A stretch of 39,203 nucleotides of DNA from Acidimicrobiia bacterium (GCA_030431575.1 JAUIIS010000010.1:1-39203), one strand, 5' to 3'; numbered from the stretch's first letter, positions 1 through 9,504 are shown. Notes: generated by a model from the letters alone, not told the origin. Program-made: numbers and translations.

Positions 1-483
1 GCGGTGCCGCTCATGATCCTTGGCCCCACAGGCGGCCGCCTTGCCCAAAGAATCGGCCCGTTCCGCGTCGGCAACGCCGGGATTCTCGTCGCCTGCGTGT
101 TCATGGCTGCCTACGGGCTAGTCCCCACAGGCGGGTGGATCTTCACCATTGCGATGGTGCACGCCATAACCGACGGGCTCACCATTGCGGCCAGTGGCGT
201 AGCCATCGCCATGACCGTGCCAGAAGAGCGACAAGCCGGAGCCCAAGGCGTCATGGGTGCTGCGCAGGCGCTCGTGGCTGGCATTGCCGCCATCGTCATT
301 GGTGGGCTCTACGACGAGTTCGGTCGAGCCACCGCCTACCTCGGCGCTGTGGGCGGCATGTTGGCGATGGCCATACTGTCGCTGGCCCTGGCTGCCCCAA
401 CCTGGAAGAACCGGGAGTACCTCGTGCCCACACCCGCCGCCGGTGCGCCAGCCTTTGGTGCCATCGGCGACGACGGCCTCTAG
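1..483 (+). CDS. MFS transporter, C-terminal part (5' end outside window)
   Basis: The frame is open from the first base and stops at 481-483, so this is the 3' end of a longer gene. About 160 residues are visible. They form several hydrophobic segments separated by short polar loops, including a GGRLAQRIG loop near the start and a GGLYDEFGR loop near residue 100. Both resemble the cytoplasmic loops of the second half of major facilitator superfamily carriers, and the last 25 residues are a polar tail. The substrate cannot be told. The next gene (GH3 glucosidase) is convergent and ends 45 bp away. The GTG at 4 is probably internal and not the true start. Confidence 0.7.
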   Translation, partial: AVPLMILGPTGGRLAQRIGPFRVGNAGILVACVFMAAYGLVPTGGWIFTIAMVHAITDGLTIAASGVAIAMTVPEERQAGAQGVMGAAQALVAGIAAIVIGGLYDEFGRATAYLGAVGGMLAMAILSLALAAPTWKNREYLVPTPAAGAPAFGAIGDDGL

Positions 484-528
484 CAAGGAAAATCAAGCGC
501 TGCAGCGAAGCTGTCCCCCCAGGTTGCT

Positions 529-3066
529 TTAGGCATCGAAGCGGTGCTCTTGACCCGTCAGTTCCAGTTCAATTACCTGAACGTGATCAACCGACGACCG
601 GCCGAGCACAAGACGGTACGTACCAGGCTCTACGTACCAGCCAGGCTCGGTGTGGCGGGTACCCGACCCAACCGGAACAGGCCCCGCTGCTGCCAGCTGC
701 TCGTACAACTGATCGCCGGGGTCGAAATAGGCGAAAGAACGCGCATCCAGAACGATCCGGGCCATTCCCGACTGGCCGGGATCGAGCGACAGCTTCGCGA
801 AGCCTTTGAGTTCGCGGACCGGCCTTTGCACCATGGCTTTGGGCGGCTCCACGAAAAGCTGAACCACCTCAGATCCAGCTCTATTGGCAGTGTTGGTCAC
901 CGGGACCACAACCTCTATTGGCGTGTCCACCGCCGTCGTGCTCTCGACCGGGGCCTGCGCGTCACCCCACTGGAAGGTGGCATAGGACAAGCCATGCCCA
1001 AAGGGCACTGCTGGGTCAATGTGGCGGGCATCGAACCATCGATACCCCACAAAAAGTCCCTCAGCGTATCGGACCACCGAGTTCTCGCCGGGGTAGCTGA
1101 GGTACGCCGGGGAATGCTCGTAGCGAGCAGGCACCGTGGTTGGCATCCGACCGCCAGGGTCGGCGTCACCAAACAGAACATCAACAAGCGCATCGCCCAT
1201 CTCCTGTCCCGCGAACCCCACACTGAGCGTCGCAGCTGGAGCATTCAGCCAATCCATGGCATGCGGCCCGCCGGTGTTGACCACCACAATCGTTTTCGGA
1301 TTGACCGCCGAGACTCGCTCGATGAGCTCTACTTGGTCGCCGGGCAGCACAAACAGCTCTCGATCTCTTCCCTCGGTCTCCCAGTCGTCGTTTGTGCCCA
1401 CCACAACCAACGCCACGTCGGATTCGGCTGCCAGGCCTTCAGCCTCTGTCAAAAGGTCGCGCTCGACCTGTGATGTAAGGCCCAGCCGGAGCCCGCTCAA
1501 CAACACCGCGCCCGTGGGCACAAACTCGATCTCAAGCGTGACCGCCACGCCAGCAGACAGTTCAACGTCGACGCTTATCTCTTCAGAGCCGAACCCAAAG
1601 AACTCATCGCCTGACTCGTAGGTTCCCTCGGTCGCGTCGAGGCACACCTCACCATCGAGCAGCACCTTCGCCCGTCCTGCTTGCACCAAACGCAGCGAAT
1701 GGGTGCCCGTCACCGTGGGGCGAAGCGTGCCGCTGGCCCGCATGGAGTAGCTCTTGGGGTTTACGCCCTCGGCGGGGGAACCAAAAAACGACAGTCGGCC
1801 AGTCGCTGCGGTAGAAGTGGCAATGACCTCGCCTTCGAAACCAAGCCCGTCGAAGAACTCGAGCGACAGCGGAGCTTCCAGCAGCGGCTGGGTAAGCGGT
1901 GGCGTAGAGCGGTCGATGTCGCAGCCTTGGGCATAGCGCAGCGGGACTGTGCCGCCGAACCGGTCAGTCAGCGCGTCCAGCGGGCTAACACGGCGGTAGG
2001 CACGAACGTTTGCCGAGCCTCCGCCCATGACCTTGGCTTGGCGAGCGTTTGGCCCAATCACAGCAATGGAGCCAACGCTTGCCGGATCGAGAGGCAACAG
2101 CCCGTTGTTGGCAATGAGGACCGTGCCGGCCGCAGCAGCTTCGCGCACAAGGGCCCGATCTTCGGGGCGATCGAGCGTCTGCTCTGCGCCTCCCCCCGTG
2201 CCATCCAGCACCCCGGTTCGTTCCATGACCGTCAACACGTCGGCGGCAACGGCATCGAGATGGGCTTCGTCCAGCTCTCCAGCCTCGATGGCGGCCCCGA
2301 TTCGTTCGGCCCCGTAGTACGACCCTCGGCCCGGCATTTCCAGGCTCAGCCCTGCCCGCACAGACGCTGCGGTGGAACGCACGGCAAACCAGTCCGAGAT
2401 GACAAAACCGTCAAACCCCCATTGCTGGCGAAGGACGGTGTTTAGGAGCCAGCTGTGCTCTGAGGCGTAGGTTCCGTTAAGCCGGTTGTACGAACTCATG
2501 ATCCCCCATGCCCCACCCTGCTTCACGCTGGCTTCAAACGGGGCCAAGTACACCTCGCGAAGAGTCCGTTCGTCAGCCTGGGTGTCGATCGTGTTGCGCT
2601 CGAACTCTGAATCGTTGCCCACGAAATGCTTGGCAGTTACCGCAACCTTGCGGCTCTGCACGCCCTTGATGAAACCAACCGCTATCGCGCCGGTAAGGAA
2701 CGGATCCTCGGAATAGCACTCAAAGTTGCGGCCCCCCAGGGGGTTGCGATGCAAGTTGATAGTCGGCGCCAGAAGGACATGAGCACCCTTTGCTCTGGTT
2801 TCGTCGCCTAACAGCTCACCCAAACGCTCGACGAGGGACGGGTCCCACGTTGCCCCCAAGACCGAACCAGCAGGGATGCACGCCGTTGGGGTTCCCGTCC
2901 CCATCAGGCCGCCGCCGCGCGCCCCGTTTGGCCCATCGGTGACCACCATTGCGGGAACCTCAAGCCTTGGAACCGGCCTGGTCACCCACATGTCTTCGCC
3001 CATAACCAGATCGGCCTTTTCGGCAAGGGTCATAGCGGCCAGCAGTGCATCTGTTCGTTCGCTCAC
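529..3066 (-). CDS. Glycoside hydrolase family 3 beta-glucosidase with PA14 insert
   Basis: This is a retaining beta-glycosidase of family GH3 and probably releases terminal glucose from beta-glucosides. The N-terminal barrel carries the nucleophile motif ISDW (Asp near residue 225). The second domain carries the acid/base motif TEGRDR (Glu near residue 565). A PA14-like sugar-binding insert lies between, roughly residues 400-530, as in bacterial BglB-type enzymes. A fibronectin III-like domain closes the protein (EVVQLFVEPP, VRELKGF). There is no signal peptide, so it is likely cytoplasmic. I chose the GTG at 3066, which starts just before the first conserved helix (MTLAEKADLV). The frame is open to 3180, but the extra 38 residues look non-coding and would cover the upstream divergent region. 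The exact sugar specificity is unknown. Confidence 0.9.
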   Translation of the reverse strand: MSERTDALLAAMTLAEKADLVMGEDMWVTRPVPRLEVPAMVVTDGPNGARGGGLMGTGTPTACIPAGSVLGATWDPSLVERLGELLGDETRAKGAHVLLAPTINLHRNPLGGRNFECYSEDPFLTGAIAVGFIKGVQSRKVAVTAKHFVGNDSEFERNTIDTQADERTLREVYLAPFEASVKQGGAWGIMSSYNRLNGTYASEHSWLLNTVLRQQWGFDGFVISDWFAVRSTAASVRAGLSLEMPGRGSYYGAERIGAAIEAGELDEAHLDAVAADVLTVMERTGVLDGTGGGAEQTLDRPEDRALVREAAAAGTVLIANNGLLPLDPASVGSIAVIGPNARQAKVMGGGSANVRAYRRVSPLDALTDRFGGTVPLRYAQGCDIDRSTPPLTQPLLEAPLSLEFFDGLGFEGEVIATSTAATGRLSFFGSPAEGVNPKSYSMRASGTLRPTVTGTHSLRLVQAGRAKVLLDGEVCLDATEGTYESGDEFFGFGSEEISVDVELSAGVAVTLEIEFVPTGAVLLSGLRLGLTSQVERDLLTEAEGLAAESDVALVVVGTNDDWETEGRDRELFVLPGDQVELIERVSAVNPKTIVVVNTGGPHAMDWLNAPAATLSVGFAGQEMGDALVDVLFGDADPGGRMPTTVPARYEHSPAYLSYPGENSVVRYAEGLFVGYRWFDARHIDPAVPFGHGLSYATFQWGDAQAPVESTTAVDTPIEVVVPVTNTANRAGSEVVQLFVEPPKAMVQRPVRELKGFAKLSLDPGQSGMARIVLDARSFAYFDPGDQLYEQLAAAGPVPVGSGTRHTEPGWYVEPGTYRLVLGRSSVDHVQVIELELTGQEHRFDA

Positions 3067-3073
3067 ATTCGAA

Positions 3074-3089
3074 GTGTGACACAGCACAC
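3074..3089. promoter_or_regulatory. Short inverted repeat upstream of GH3 gene
   Basis: GTGTG-ACACAG-CACAC is a perfect 5-bp inverted repeat with a 6-bp spacer, placed 8 bp upstream of the chosen glucosidase start and in the divergent region shared with the diguanylate cyclase. It could be a repressor operator for sugar-responsive control. The spacing does not fit a CRP site, which needs 8 bp between TGTG and CACA. One short palindrome is weak evidence. Confidence 0.2.
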
Positions 3090-3166
3090 CATCCCGGCGC
3101 CCGTTCGGTTCGTACCCGAAGTCCCACTGCGTTTCACTCCTCGCCGGAACTGCCGATAGTTCGCGC

Positions 3167-4156
3167 ATGGGACAACGCAAGACCTTCCTTGGGCTCGGCC
3201 TATGGCCGAGACAACGGTCGCGACAGATGCCGGTTGCCGACGTCTATCACGAACTGATCAACGCAACCAGCGAGTACGAGGTAGCCCAAATCGCCTCCCG
3301 TGAGGCAATCGCTCGCAGTGCCGCCACCAATGCGTATCTCTTCCGTAGAACGGGCCCTGCGTTGCGCAACGCAGGGCACGAGACCGCCGTGTCGCTGTCG
3401 TGCCTTGATGCCTGCACAGACCAACAGCCTTGGCTCCTCACCACCGCCACAGATGACCCGTGCCTCGCTCCGGGCATCCGCGAGGTCGCAGCGTTAGCCC
3501 TACCCGACAGCGACGCCCTACTCGTGGTCACCCGTGGCCGCGGCCAACCCTTCACTACCGATACCCGAACCCACATGGCGACCCTCGCCCGACCAATCGT
3601 GGACGCATTGGCCAACGTCGACCGGTTGCGATCCATGGAACACATGGCGCTCATCGACGGCCTCACATCGCTGGGCAACCGCCGGCGCATGGATCGCGAT
3701 CTCCAACAAACGCTGCGCAGCGCGGAGGTCTCGAACCAACCCGTGGCCTTCGCAATGATCGATGTCGACAACTTCAAGACCTACAACGACACACACGGCC
3801 ACATTGCGGGCGACAAAGTGCTGCGCACGGTGGCCGACACAATCAAAGCAAACGTCCGCAGCACCGACGTGGTTTACCGGTACGGCGGAGAAGAGTTCTC
3901 TGTCTTGTTGCCAGGGGCAAGCCCCGAAGCTGCCTACAAGGTCGCGCTTCGGGTGAGAGACGCCATAGAACACACGGAGTTCCCTGGCGAAGCGACTCAG
4001 CCAAACGGTTCGCTAACCGTCTCTGTCGGGGTCTCGGGCCTGAACGGAGAAGAGACCAAGGACGTCCAGCATGCGGCCGACAAGGCGCTCTACGAGGCAA
4101 AAAAACTTGGCCGCAACCAGGTTGTCCTCACCAGCGCCGAACCTGGTTGCGGGTGA
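3167..4156 (+). CDS. Diguanylate cyclase with GAF-like sensor domain
   Basis: It makes the second messenger cyclic di-GMP from two GTP. The C-terminal half is a complete GGDEF domain: DGLTSLGNRR entry, DVDNFKTYND metal-binding segment, then an intact GGEEF active site. An RSTD motif five residues before GGEEF matches the RxxD inhibitory I-site, so product feedback is expected. Residues about 20-150 look like a GAF-type sensor with no membrane segments, so the protein is probably cytosolic. The ATG at 3167 is used, but the ATG at 3227 (MPVADVYHEL) is an equally possible start nearer the conserved region. It is divergent from the glucosidase gene. The signal sensed is unknown. Confidence 0.88.
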   Translation: MGQRKTFLGLGLWPRQRSRQMPVADVYHELINATSEYEVAQIASREAIARSAATNAYLFRRTGPALRNAGHETAVSLSCLDACTDQQPWLLTTATDDPCLAPGIREVAALALPDSDALLVVTRGRGQPFTTDTRTHMATLARPIVDALANVDRLRSMEHMALIDGLTSLGNRRRMDRDLQQTLRSAEVSNQPVAFAMIDVDNFKTYNDTHGHIAGDKVLRTVADTIKANVRSTDVVYRYGGEEFSVLLPGASPEAAYKVALRVRDAIEHTEFPGEATQPNGSLTVSVGVSGLNGEETKDVQHAADKALYEAKKLGRNQVVLTSAEPGCG

Positions 4157-4301
4157 GAGGCTCAGGAACTGCGCGGCTAGGTCATGGTCACCGCACAGGC
4201 CCTTGCGCCCGTTTCCCGCTCCTGGCCCTGCGTGCCGGGTCGCTCCGGCCCAGGGTCCTGGCGTCTCGGGGCTGCGCTCTCCTATCCCCTAGGCCCCTAA
4301 G

Positions 4302-4931
4302 TCAGCTGAGGTTTGAGACGCGACGGAAGCCCACCACTCTGCCCAGCGACACACCAGCGGTTTCTCGCATCAGCTGAGAGAACGAAGAGTCAAGGTCCGT
4401 CGGGGAGAAGTAAGGGTCAAGACCAACCTCGCGGGCAATCTCTTTGGCCCGCAACGCGTGATACGGGTCAGACACCAGGAGCACCGTGCTGCCAAGATCG
4501 CCCAGGAACAGTGCGTTCGCCGTGGCGCTGAGCTCTTCGTAGGTGTTGGTCCCATCGACCACAACTAACAGGTCGTCCTCAGGGACACCCTGATCGCGGA
4601 GGTAACGGAAGCCTGCGTACCCCTGAGTGAAACGGTCACCCGCTTGATTTGAGCCTGTGGTCACGATAAGTGGCGCCAACCCCTGCTCATACAGTTCGAG
4701 CGCTGCCACCAGGCGAGCCTCCAGCACCGGCGAGGGGCGGCCGTCGTACTGGGCTGCACCTAAGACGACGATCGCGTCCACCAGGCGGGCCTCGTCTTGG
4801 CGACTCTGATGCCAGACCTGCACGAAGGTGAGGACAACAAAGAGCACACCGAACACGCTGGCGACCAGCACGCCAACCGCCGCGATCCGGCGTTTGGACC
4901 ACCGCTTCGGCAGGCCGTCAGTCTCGCTCAT
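4302..4931 (-). CDS. YdcF/SanA/ElyC-like DUF218 membrane protein
   Basis: A single N-terminal membrane segment (about residues 14-37) is followed by a Rossmann-like DUF218 domain with the family hallmarks: AIVVLGAAQYDGRPSPVLEAR at its start, IVTTGSNQ, a TNTYEE loop and VSDPYHALRA. Proteins of this family (SanA, ElyC, YdcF) are tied to envelope integrity and peptidoglycan precursor metabolism in other bacteria, but the chemistry is unsettled. At about 209 residues it has the usual length. The start is the ATG at 4931. A GTG at 4964 would add 11 residues and lacks support. It is transcribed in the same direction as gltX, 131 bp downstream of it. Confidence 0.8.
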   Translation of the reverse strand: MSETDGLPKRWSKRRIAAVGVLVASVFGVLFVVLTFVQVWHQSRQDEARLVDAIVVLGAAQYDGRPSPVLEARLVAALELYEQGLAPLIVTTGSNQAGDRFTQGYAGFRYLRDQGVPEDDLLVVVDGTNTYEELSATANALFLGDLGSTVLLVSDPYHALRAKEIAREVGLDPYFSPTDLDSSFSQLMRETAGVSLGRVVGFRRVSNLS

Positions 4932-5062
4932 GGTTTCAAGCCTGCCATGCAAGAAGCCTCTCACGGCAGCGCGGTTGAGGCGCCAAAGACGTTCCCGACC
5001 GCTGGCTATCCCACACGTTCACCTGACAGGGCCTGCGCCTCGTCGGGCACAGGCGTCTTGGG

Positions 5063-6475
5063 TCACGAGGGATAGGTGGCCCGACGGGCACGAAGACGAG
5101 ACAACACGGTTTCGCGTGGAAGCAGCGCCATGGGCTCGAAGAGCGGAGGGCCAACGCGGCGGCCTGTCACGGCAATGCGAACCGGCACCTGGCTCTTGGC
5201 CTCTAACCGGTCGCCTACTTCGCGCACGGCATCGTTGAGCGCGTCGGCGGTCCAGTCGCAGCTGGTAAATGCGTCGATGACAGCATCGAGCACCGCGGGA
5301 ACTTCCTCGCGGTCCATGGCCTTTGAAATCTGCTTGATCTCCTTCTCGACGGTCTCAACCGGCGGATCATCCGTGAAGAGCCAATCAACCTGAGACCAGA
5401 TATCTGGAAGTCGGCGGAGTCGTTCCTGCACATGCGGCACCACTGCAGCGAAGGTCTCGGGGTCGAACCGCTCGGCGGGCCACGGAGCGTTCTCTCCCAG
5501 CCAAGGCTGGAGACGCTCTATGAGCTCATTGACCGAAAGCGCCCTGATGTACTCGCCGTTGATGTGCTCGAGCTTCTTCATGTCGAAGAAGGCCGGAGCT
5601 TTGTTGACGTCGGCCAAGTCGAAGAGCGCAATGATCTCCTCCATTGGCCGGACTTCAACATCGTCCTTGGGCCCCCACCCCAACAAGGCGAGGTAGTTGG
5701 CCATAGCTTCAGGAAGGAAACCATCGGCCTCAAAGTCGGCCAAGGCCACCGACGCTTTGCGCTTCGAGAGCTTCTTGCGATCTTCGCCCACCAGCAGCGG
5801 CAGATGCGCATAAATGGGGAGCGGCCCGTAACCCAGCGCATCCCACAGGAGGGCGACCTTGGGCGTGGTATTCAACAAATCCTCGCCGCGCACCACATGA
5901 GTGATCCCCAGATCGGCATCGTCGACAGCGTTTGCAACTAAGAACACCGGAGATCCGTTGCCGCGCCTGATAACAAAGTCTTCAAGCTCCACCGCGTTGA
6001 AGACCACATTGCCCCTCACCAGGTCCGAGATCTCGATGGAACCCTCGTCGGGCGTACGGAACCGGACGCTGACACCGGGTCCGTCGGCCAAGTTGAGGTC
6101 GCGGCAGTGTCCGTCGTAGCCACCCTTAAAGCCTGTGGCCTTGTTGCGAGCGTCGATCTCGTCTTGTTTACAACCGCAGTAGTAGGCATGGCCGCTGTCC
6201 AACAGCGAGGTGACAGCTGCGAGGTACAGATCGGTGCGCTCTGACTGATAGATGGGGCCTTCGTCCCAGTCGATCCCCAGCCAATCAAGCGGCTTGGTGA
6301 TGGCCTCGTAGAACTCCGGGGTGGCCAGAGCCGCGTTGGTGTCTTCGATACGAAGCACCAGCGTGCCGCCGTGATGACGGGCGTACAGCCAGTTGAACAG
6401 CGCAGAACGGGCAGAACCGACGTGCAGATAGCCGGTCGGCGCCGGGGCGAAACGAACGCGAACGGGGGTGCTCAT
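5063..6475 (-). CDS. gltX: Glutamyl-tRNA synthetase
   Basis: It charges tRNA-Glu with glutamate using ATP. It is a class I synthetase: the HIGH-type motif appears as HVGS at residues 18-21 after APAPTGYL, the glutamate-binding RIEDTN motif follows, and the KMSKS-type loop is KLSKRKA near residues 233-239. The 470-residue length and the helical anticodon-binding C-terminal half are standard. The start ATG at 6475 shares its A with the stop of the upstream gene (TGATG), so translation is probably coupled. A cysteine pair (YYCGCK) near residue 100 resembles the zinc-binding segment of bacterial enzymes. It may be discriminating or non-discriminating for tRNA-Gln; no glutaminyl-tRNA synthetase or GatCAB gene is in the window. 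Confidence 0.97.
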   Translation of the reverse strand: MSTPVRVRFAPAPTGYLHVGSARSALFNWLYARHHGGTLVLRIEDTNAALATPEFYEAITKPLDWLGIDWDEGPIYQSERTDLYLAAVTSLLDSGHAYYCGCKQDEIDARNKATGFKGGYDGHCRDLNLADGPGVSVRFRTPDEGSIEISDLVRGNVVFNAVELEDFVIRRGNGSPVFLVANAVDDADLGITHVVRGEDLLNTTPKVALLWDALGYGPLPIYAHLPLLVGEDRKKLSKRKASVALADFEADGFLPEAMANYLALLGWGPKDDVEVRPMEEIIALFDLADVNKAPAFFDMKKLEHINGEYIRALSVNELIERLQPWLGENAPWPAERFDPETFAAVVPHVQERLRRLPDIWSQVDWLFTDDPPVETVEKEIKQISKAMDREEVPAVLDAVIDAFTSCDWTADALNDAVREVGDRLEAKSQVPVRIAVTGRRVGPPLFEPMALLPRETVLSRLRARRATYPS

Positions 6476-7011
6476 CAGTGCTGGTCGCCTATGGGCAGAA
6501 CCAGCAGAGATGTCCAATCCTTGGCGTACGTTGCGGCGATTGCAGCGGGGGTTTGGCGCAACGTGGACTCGGGAACGGCCTCAGCAATGCGTCGGGCCTC
6601 GAGATAATGGTGCGGGTTGTCCACGCGGTCGAACATGTCGCGGCGCTGTTCGACCAACTCGGTGGGGACGGTCTCGTCAAGGAACCCCCACACACGAAAC
6701 GCAATCTCGAGATCGTGGCGCACAGGGGCGCGACCAAACAGCGAGGCCCGCTTGAGTGCCACGACCACCGCACCAGCCGCCGCGTCTTCCCAGCGCTCGC
6801 CGGACCGAAGATGCACCTCGTCTTTGAAGTGTTTAACCAGCTTGAGGGCATATCCCTGATCGGGACCTTGATTTCCCAGACCCTCACCGCCGGGGAGACC
6901 CCCAGGGATATCGCCGGGGCGTTGCGCCAACCAGGACTCGCCCCGACGAGGCGGCGATTCGTAGTACTTGGCTTTGGTTGAACTGATGGGTACGTAGTTG
7001 GGTGCGGCCAC
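6475..7011 (-). CDS. Conserved-looking hypothetical protein coupled to gltX
   Basis: I do not assign a function. The N-terminal 45 residues are polar and rich in Pro and Gly (YESPPRRGESW, GEGLGNQGPDQGYAL). The rest is a helical domain of about 120 residues with many charged residues and no membrane segment, zinc site or nucleotide motif. Its stop overlaps the gltX start by one base (TGATG), so the two are almost certainly one operon and this gene comes first. The GTG at 7011 is chosen. A TTG at 7053 would add 14 residues of less protein-like sequence. Confidence 0.6.
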   Translation of the reverse strand: MAAPNYVPISSTKAKYYESPPRRGESWLAQRPGDIPGGLPGGEGLGNQGPDQGYALKLVKHFKDEVHLRSGERWEDAAAGAVVVALKRASLFGRAPVRHDLEIAFRVWGFLDETVPTELVEQRRDMFDRVDNPHHYLEARRIAEAVPESTLRQTPAAIAATYAKDWTSLLVLPIGDQH

Positions 7012-7133
7012 GGCGCCAGCGTAGTGAATTCGTGGCCCACAGCGACGGTCCAAAATGCCTCAGCGGCTCAAAGGATCGGCACTACGGTCGTGCGGAGTGC
7101 TGAGACCTCAGTGCTTGAGGACCTATTCAGCCA

Positions 7134-8354
7134 ATGACACCAGCCCCGCAACCAGCCAATGCACGCCATTGGGCACCAGAGCGAGTGTTCATGGCCAGCG
7201 GGCTGCTCCTCCAGGCATGCTTGCGTGGTTACTGGGTTGTGTTGGCAACTCGACTCGCCATCGACCTCCAGCTCTCCCCTATCCAGCTTGTGCTGATCGG
7301 GACCTTCATGGAAGTCACAATCCTGGTGTCGGAGATCCCCACTGGGGTGGTCGCCGACGTCGTCAGCCGCAGATTGTCGGTGATCGTGGCGTTTGTGCTG
7401 ATGGGATCGGCCATGTGCCTCGCCGGGTTGGTCCAGGACTTCGAGCTGTTGGTCCTCACCCAAGTGTTGTGGGGCCTGGGCTACACGTTCATTTCGGGCG
7501 CCGAAACCGCTTGGGTTACCGACGAAATGGGCGGGGCGACCGAGGTGGAACCGCTGCTCCTCAGGCGGGGAAAGCTCCAGTTCGTCTTTGCGATCTTGGG
7601 AATGGCCACAAGCGCAGGTCTAGCTGCGCTGACCACCCTGCCCACCGCCATTGTGGTCAGCGGCGCGCTCACCACGGGCTGGGGGCTCGTGCTCATCGTT
7701 GTCATGGCCGAGCACTCCTTCACCCGCCAGCGCGGAGACACCTGGGCTCAGTTTCTCGCGACGCTCCGCAATGGAGCCCGCCACGCTCGACAGGTCCCCT
7801 CGCTACGTTTGCTTGCAGTGGTGGTGTTCTTGGCCGCCCTTGGTGGTGAGGCATTCGACCGTCTCGACATCCGCCGCCTCGACGAGATCGGCTTGAGTAG
7901 CAGCGTTGACGACATCGTGATCGTTGGTGTGATCGCCAGTTTGGAATCGTTGCTCGGCTATTTCTTTGTGCGCCGGGTCGAAAGCCATGTGGGTGATGCC
8001 AGGATCCCAACAGCGGTCGCAGTGGTGATGCTGGCCGCAAGCCTGGGCGGCACTCTATTGGCGGTCGTTGCTGTGCTTCCCATCGCCGCCGCTGGACTCA
8101 TCCTCCAAGGCGGTTTGCGCTCGACGCTACGCGTCCTCCATGCGGCGTGGGCAAATGCGAATACCCCGGCACAAACACGAGCCACGGTGCATTCGTTTGT
8201 GGGACAGGTAGATGCATCGGGAGAGATCTTGGGCGGGGTGGCACTAGGGATCCTGGCCACCCAGACAACGGTCCCTATTGCCATGATGGTTGGGGTGGGG
8301 CTGTATCTAGCTTCGGGCCTTCAGGCGTTGCCGGGCGCCAAGAGCCGGGCCTGA
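7134..8354 (+). CDS. MFS transporter, drug-efflux-like
   Basis: A 406-residue protein with about 12 hydrophobic segments, the length and layout of a major facilitator carrier. The loop after the second segment reads PTGVVADVVSRRLSV, a good match to the MFS motif A region (GxLaDrxGrk). It resembles proton-driven exporters, but no substrate can be read from sequence. The start ATG at 7134 lacks a clear ribosome-binding site; a second ATG at residue 20 is possible. Its last 34 bp overlap tail-to-tail with the site-2 protease gene on the other strand, so the two transcripts converge with no room for a terminator between them. Confidence 0.8.
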   Translation: MTPAPQPANARHWAPERVFMASGLLLQACLRGYWVVLATRLAIDLQLSPIQLVLIGTFMEVTILVSEIPTGVVADVVSRRLSVIVAFVLMGSAMCLAGLVQDFELLVLTQVLWGLGYTFISGAETAWVTDEMGGATEVEPLLLRRGKLQFVFAILGMATSAGLAALTTLPTAIVVSGALTTGWGLVLIVVMAEHSFTRQRGDTWAQFLATLRNGARHARQVPSLRLLAVVVFLAALGGEAFDRLDIRRLDEIGLSSSVDDIVIVGVIASLESLLGYFFVRRVESHVGDARIPTAVAVVMLAASLGGTLLAVVAVLPIAAAGLILQGGLRSTLRVLHAAWANANTPAQTRATVHSFVGQVDASGEILGGVALGILATQTTVPIAMMVGVGLYLASGLQALPGAKSRA

Positions 8355-9499
8355 GAGGCCACAACCGGCTCGCCAGCCCAGTCGGCAACCGACACCACCG
8401 CGGCAACCAACTCGGTGCTGCGTTGCGGGGCCGGCACATTGTGCAAGTGCGACAGCATGTCTTCGGGGCGCCCAGCCTGAGACAACGCGTACATGAGCCA
8501 GCGAGCATGCAAGGCACTGGGAGTGCGGCTGAAGATCTCCTCCAGCTCCTCGACGCCACGCAGCCCGTAGGTCTCAGACACGGTGACCAGCGCAAACAGC
8601 GCCGGCGGGGCGGCCCCGGGCAGCTCAGCCAAGAGCGTCCTGGCCGTGCCATCGTGATGGGACAAGGCCGCGGTCTCTACCGCACCGACTTTGAACGAAG
8701 CTTGACGGGGGCCGCTGAGCCTCTTAGCCACGCGGTAGCTGCGCGCCTTGGCATCGTCGTCGCCGGTAGACAGCGCCTTGAGCGCCGCCCGCGCCTCGAC
8801 CTCGAGCTCTTGGTCCTGGAGATCCTTCGCCGGTTGTCGGACGGTCTTGACGTTGAGGACCAAAATGAAGACCATCAAGATCGCGGCGAACTGCAAACCC
8901 CAAACAAACAAAGCCACCGCGGCAACGGCTGCTATGACTACCGAGATCTTGGCTGCCAGCCTCCAACGCTGTTCGCGGCCCCCGGGGAGAAGTTCGGCCA
9001 TAACGTGGCCGCCATCGAGGGGCAACACCGGGACCAGGTTGACCAGCCCCCAGCCCAGGTTGATCCACAGCATCACCACCACAAAGAAGCGTACGTTCCC
9101 AGTGCCGTAGCCCCCAGCCGCAGATGCGGCAACCCACACAGCGAGACCGAGCAGCATCCCAGCGCCGGGTCCGGCTAGCGCAACAGAAATGTGGTGCCAC
9201 CTTGTGGCATTGACCTTGGGTTGCCAGTACGTCAGCCCACCCAGGCCATAGAGCGTAATCGTTGGGGCAGAACCCAGCCGCCGAGCAGCAAACGCATGCC
9301 CAAGCTCATGAACCAAAATCGAGATAAGCGCTACCCCAACCCAGATGGCCATGCTGGCCGCTGTGCTGCCAGGCGACAAGCCCAGCAAGCCAATGAACAA
9401 GAAGAACATCCAGCCGACCATGATGGGGAAACCAAACAGCTCAAAATGAACGCCGTCCGAGTCGATGGCGGGTCGTCGCCCACGGGTCTCGGCGACCAT
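8321..9499 (-). CDS. Site-2 protease family (M50) membrane metalloprotease
   Basis: A zinc intramembrane protease. It has the catalytic HELGH motif in an early membrane segment (LVHELGHAFAARRLG) and the second metal-ligand region NLVPVLPLDGGH further on, between several hydrophobic helices. After the membrane core, from about residue 240, comes a soluble helical tail of about 150 residues that may dock partners. Family members cut membrane-bound anti-sigma factors or signal peptides, but the substrate here is unknown. The start ATG at 9499 has an AGGCGAA site just ahead. The left end of the repeat element at 9505-9672 lies only 5 bp upstream, so the promoter must lie inside or beyond that element. 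Confidence 0.88.
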   Translation of the reverse strand: MVAETRGRRPAIDSDGVHFELFGFPIMVGWMFFLFIGLLGLSPGSTAASMAIWVGVALISILVHELGHAFAARRLGSAPTITLYGLGGLTYWQPKVNATRWHHISVALAGPGAGMLLGLAVWVAASAAGGYGTGNVRFFVVVMLWINLGWGLVNLVPVLPLDGGHVMAELLPGGREQRWRLAAKISVVIAAVAAVALFVWGLQFAAILMVFILVLNVKTVRQPAKDLQDQELEVEARAALKALSTGDDDAKARSYRVAKRLSGPRQASFKVGAVETAALSHHDGTARTLLAELPGAAPPALFALVTVSETYGLRGVEELEEIFSRTPSALHARWLMYALSQAGRPEDMLSHLHNVPAPQRSTELVAAVVSVADWAGEPVVASQARLLAPGNA

Positions 9500-9504
9500 T
9501 TCGC

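Noticed and set aside
544-1473. Long plus-strand frame opposite the GH3 gene
   Set aside because: Composition rich in Arg, His and Pro, no recognisable domain; it is the shadow of a well-supported gene.
3074-3089. CRP-type binding site
   Set aside because: TGTG and CACA are 6 bp apart, whereas CRP-family sites need 8 bp.
3067-3180. 38-residue upstream extension of the GH3 protein
   Set aside because: It would run through the divergent promoter region and past the start of the cyclase; the family core begins after the GTG at 3066.
4157-4301. tRNA or small RNA between the cyclase and DUF218 genes
   Set aside because: GC-rich with short partial stems, but no cloverleaf, promoter or terminator that I could support.
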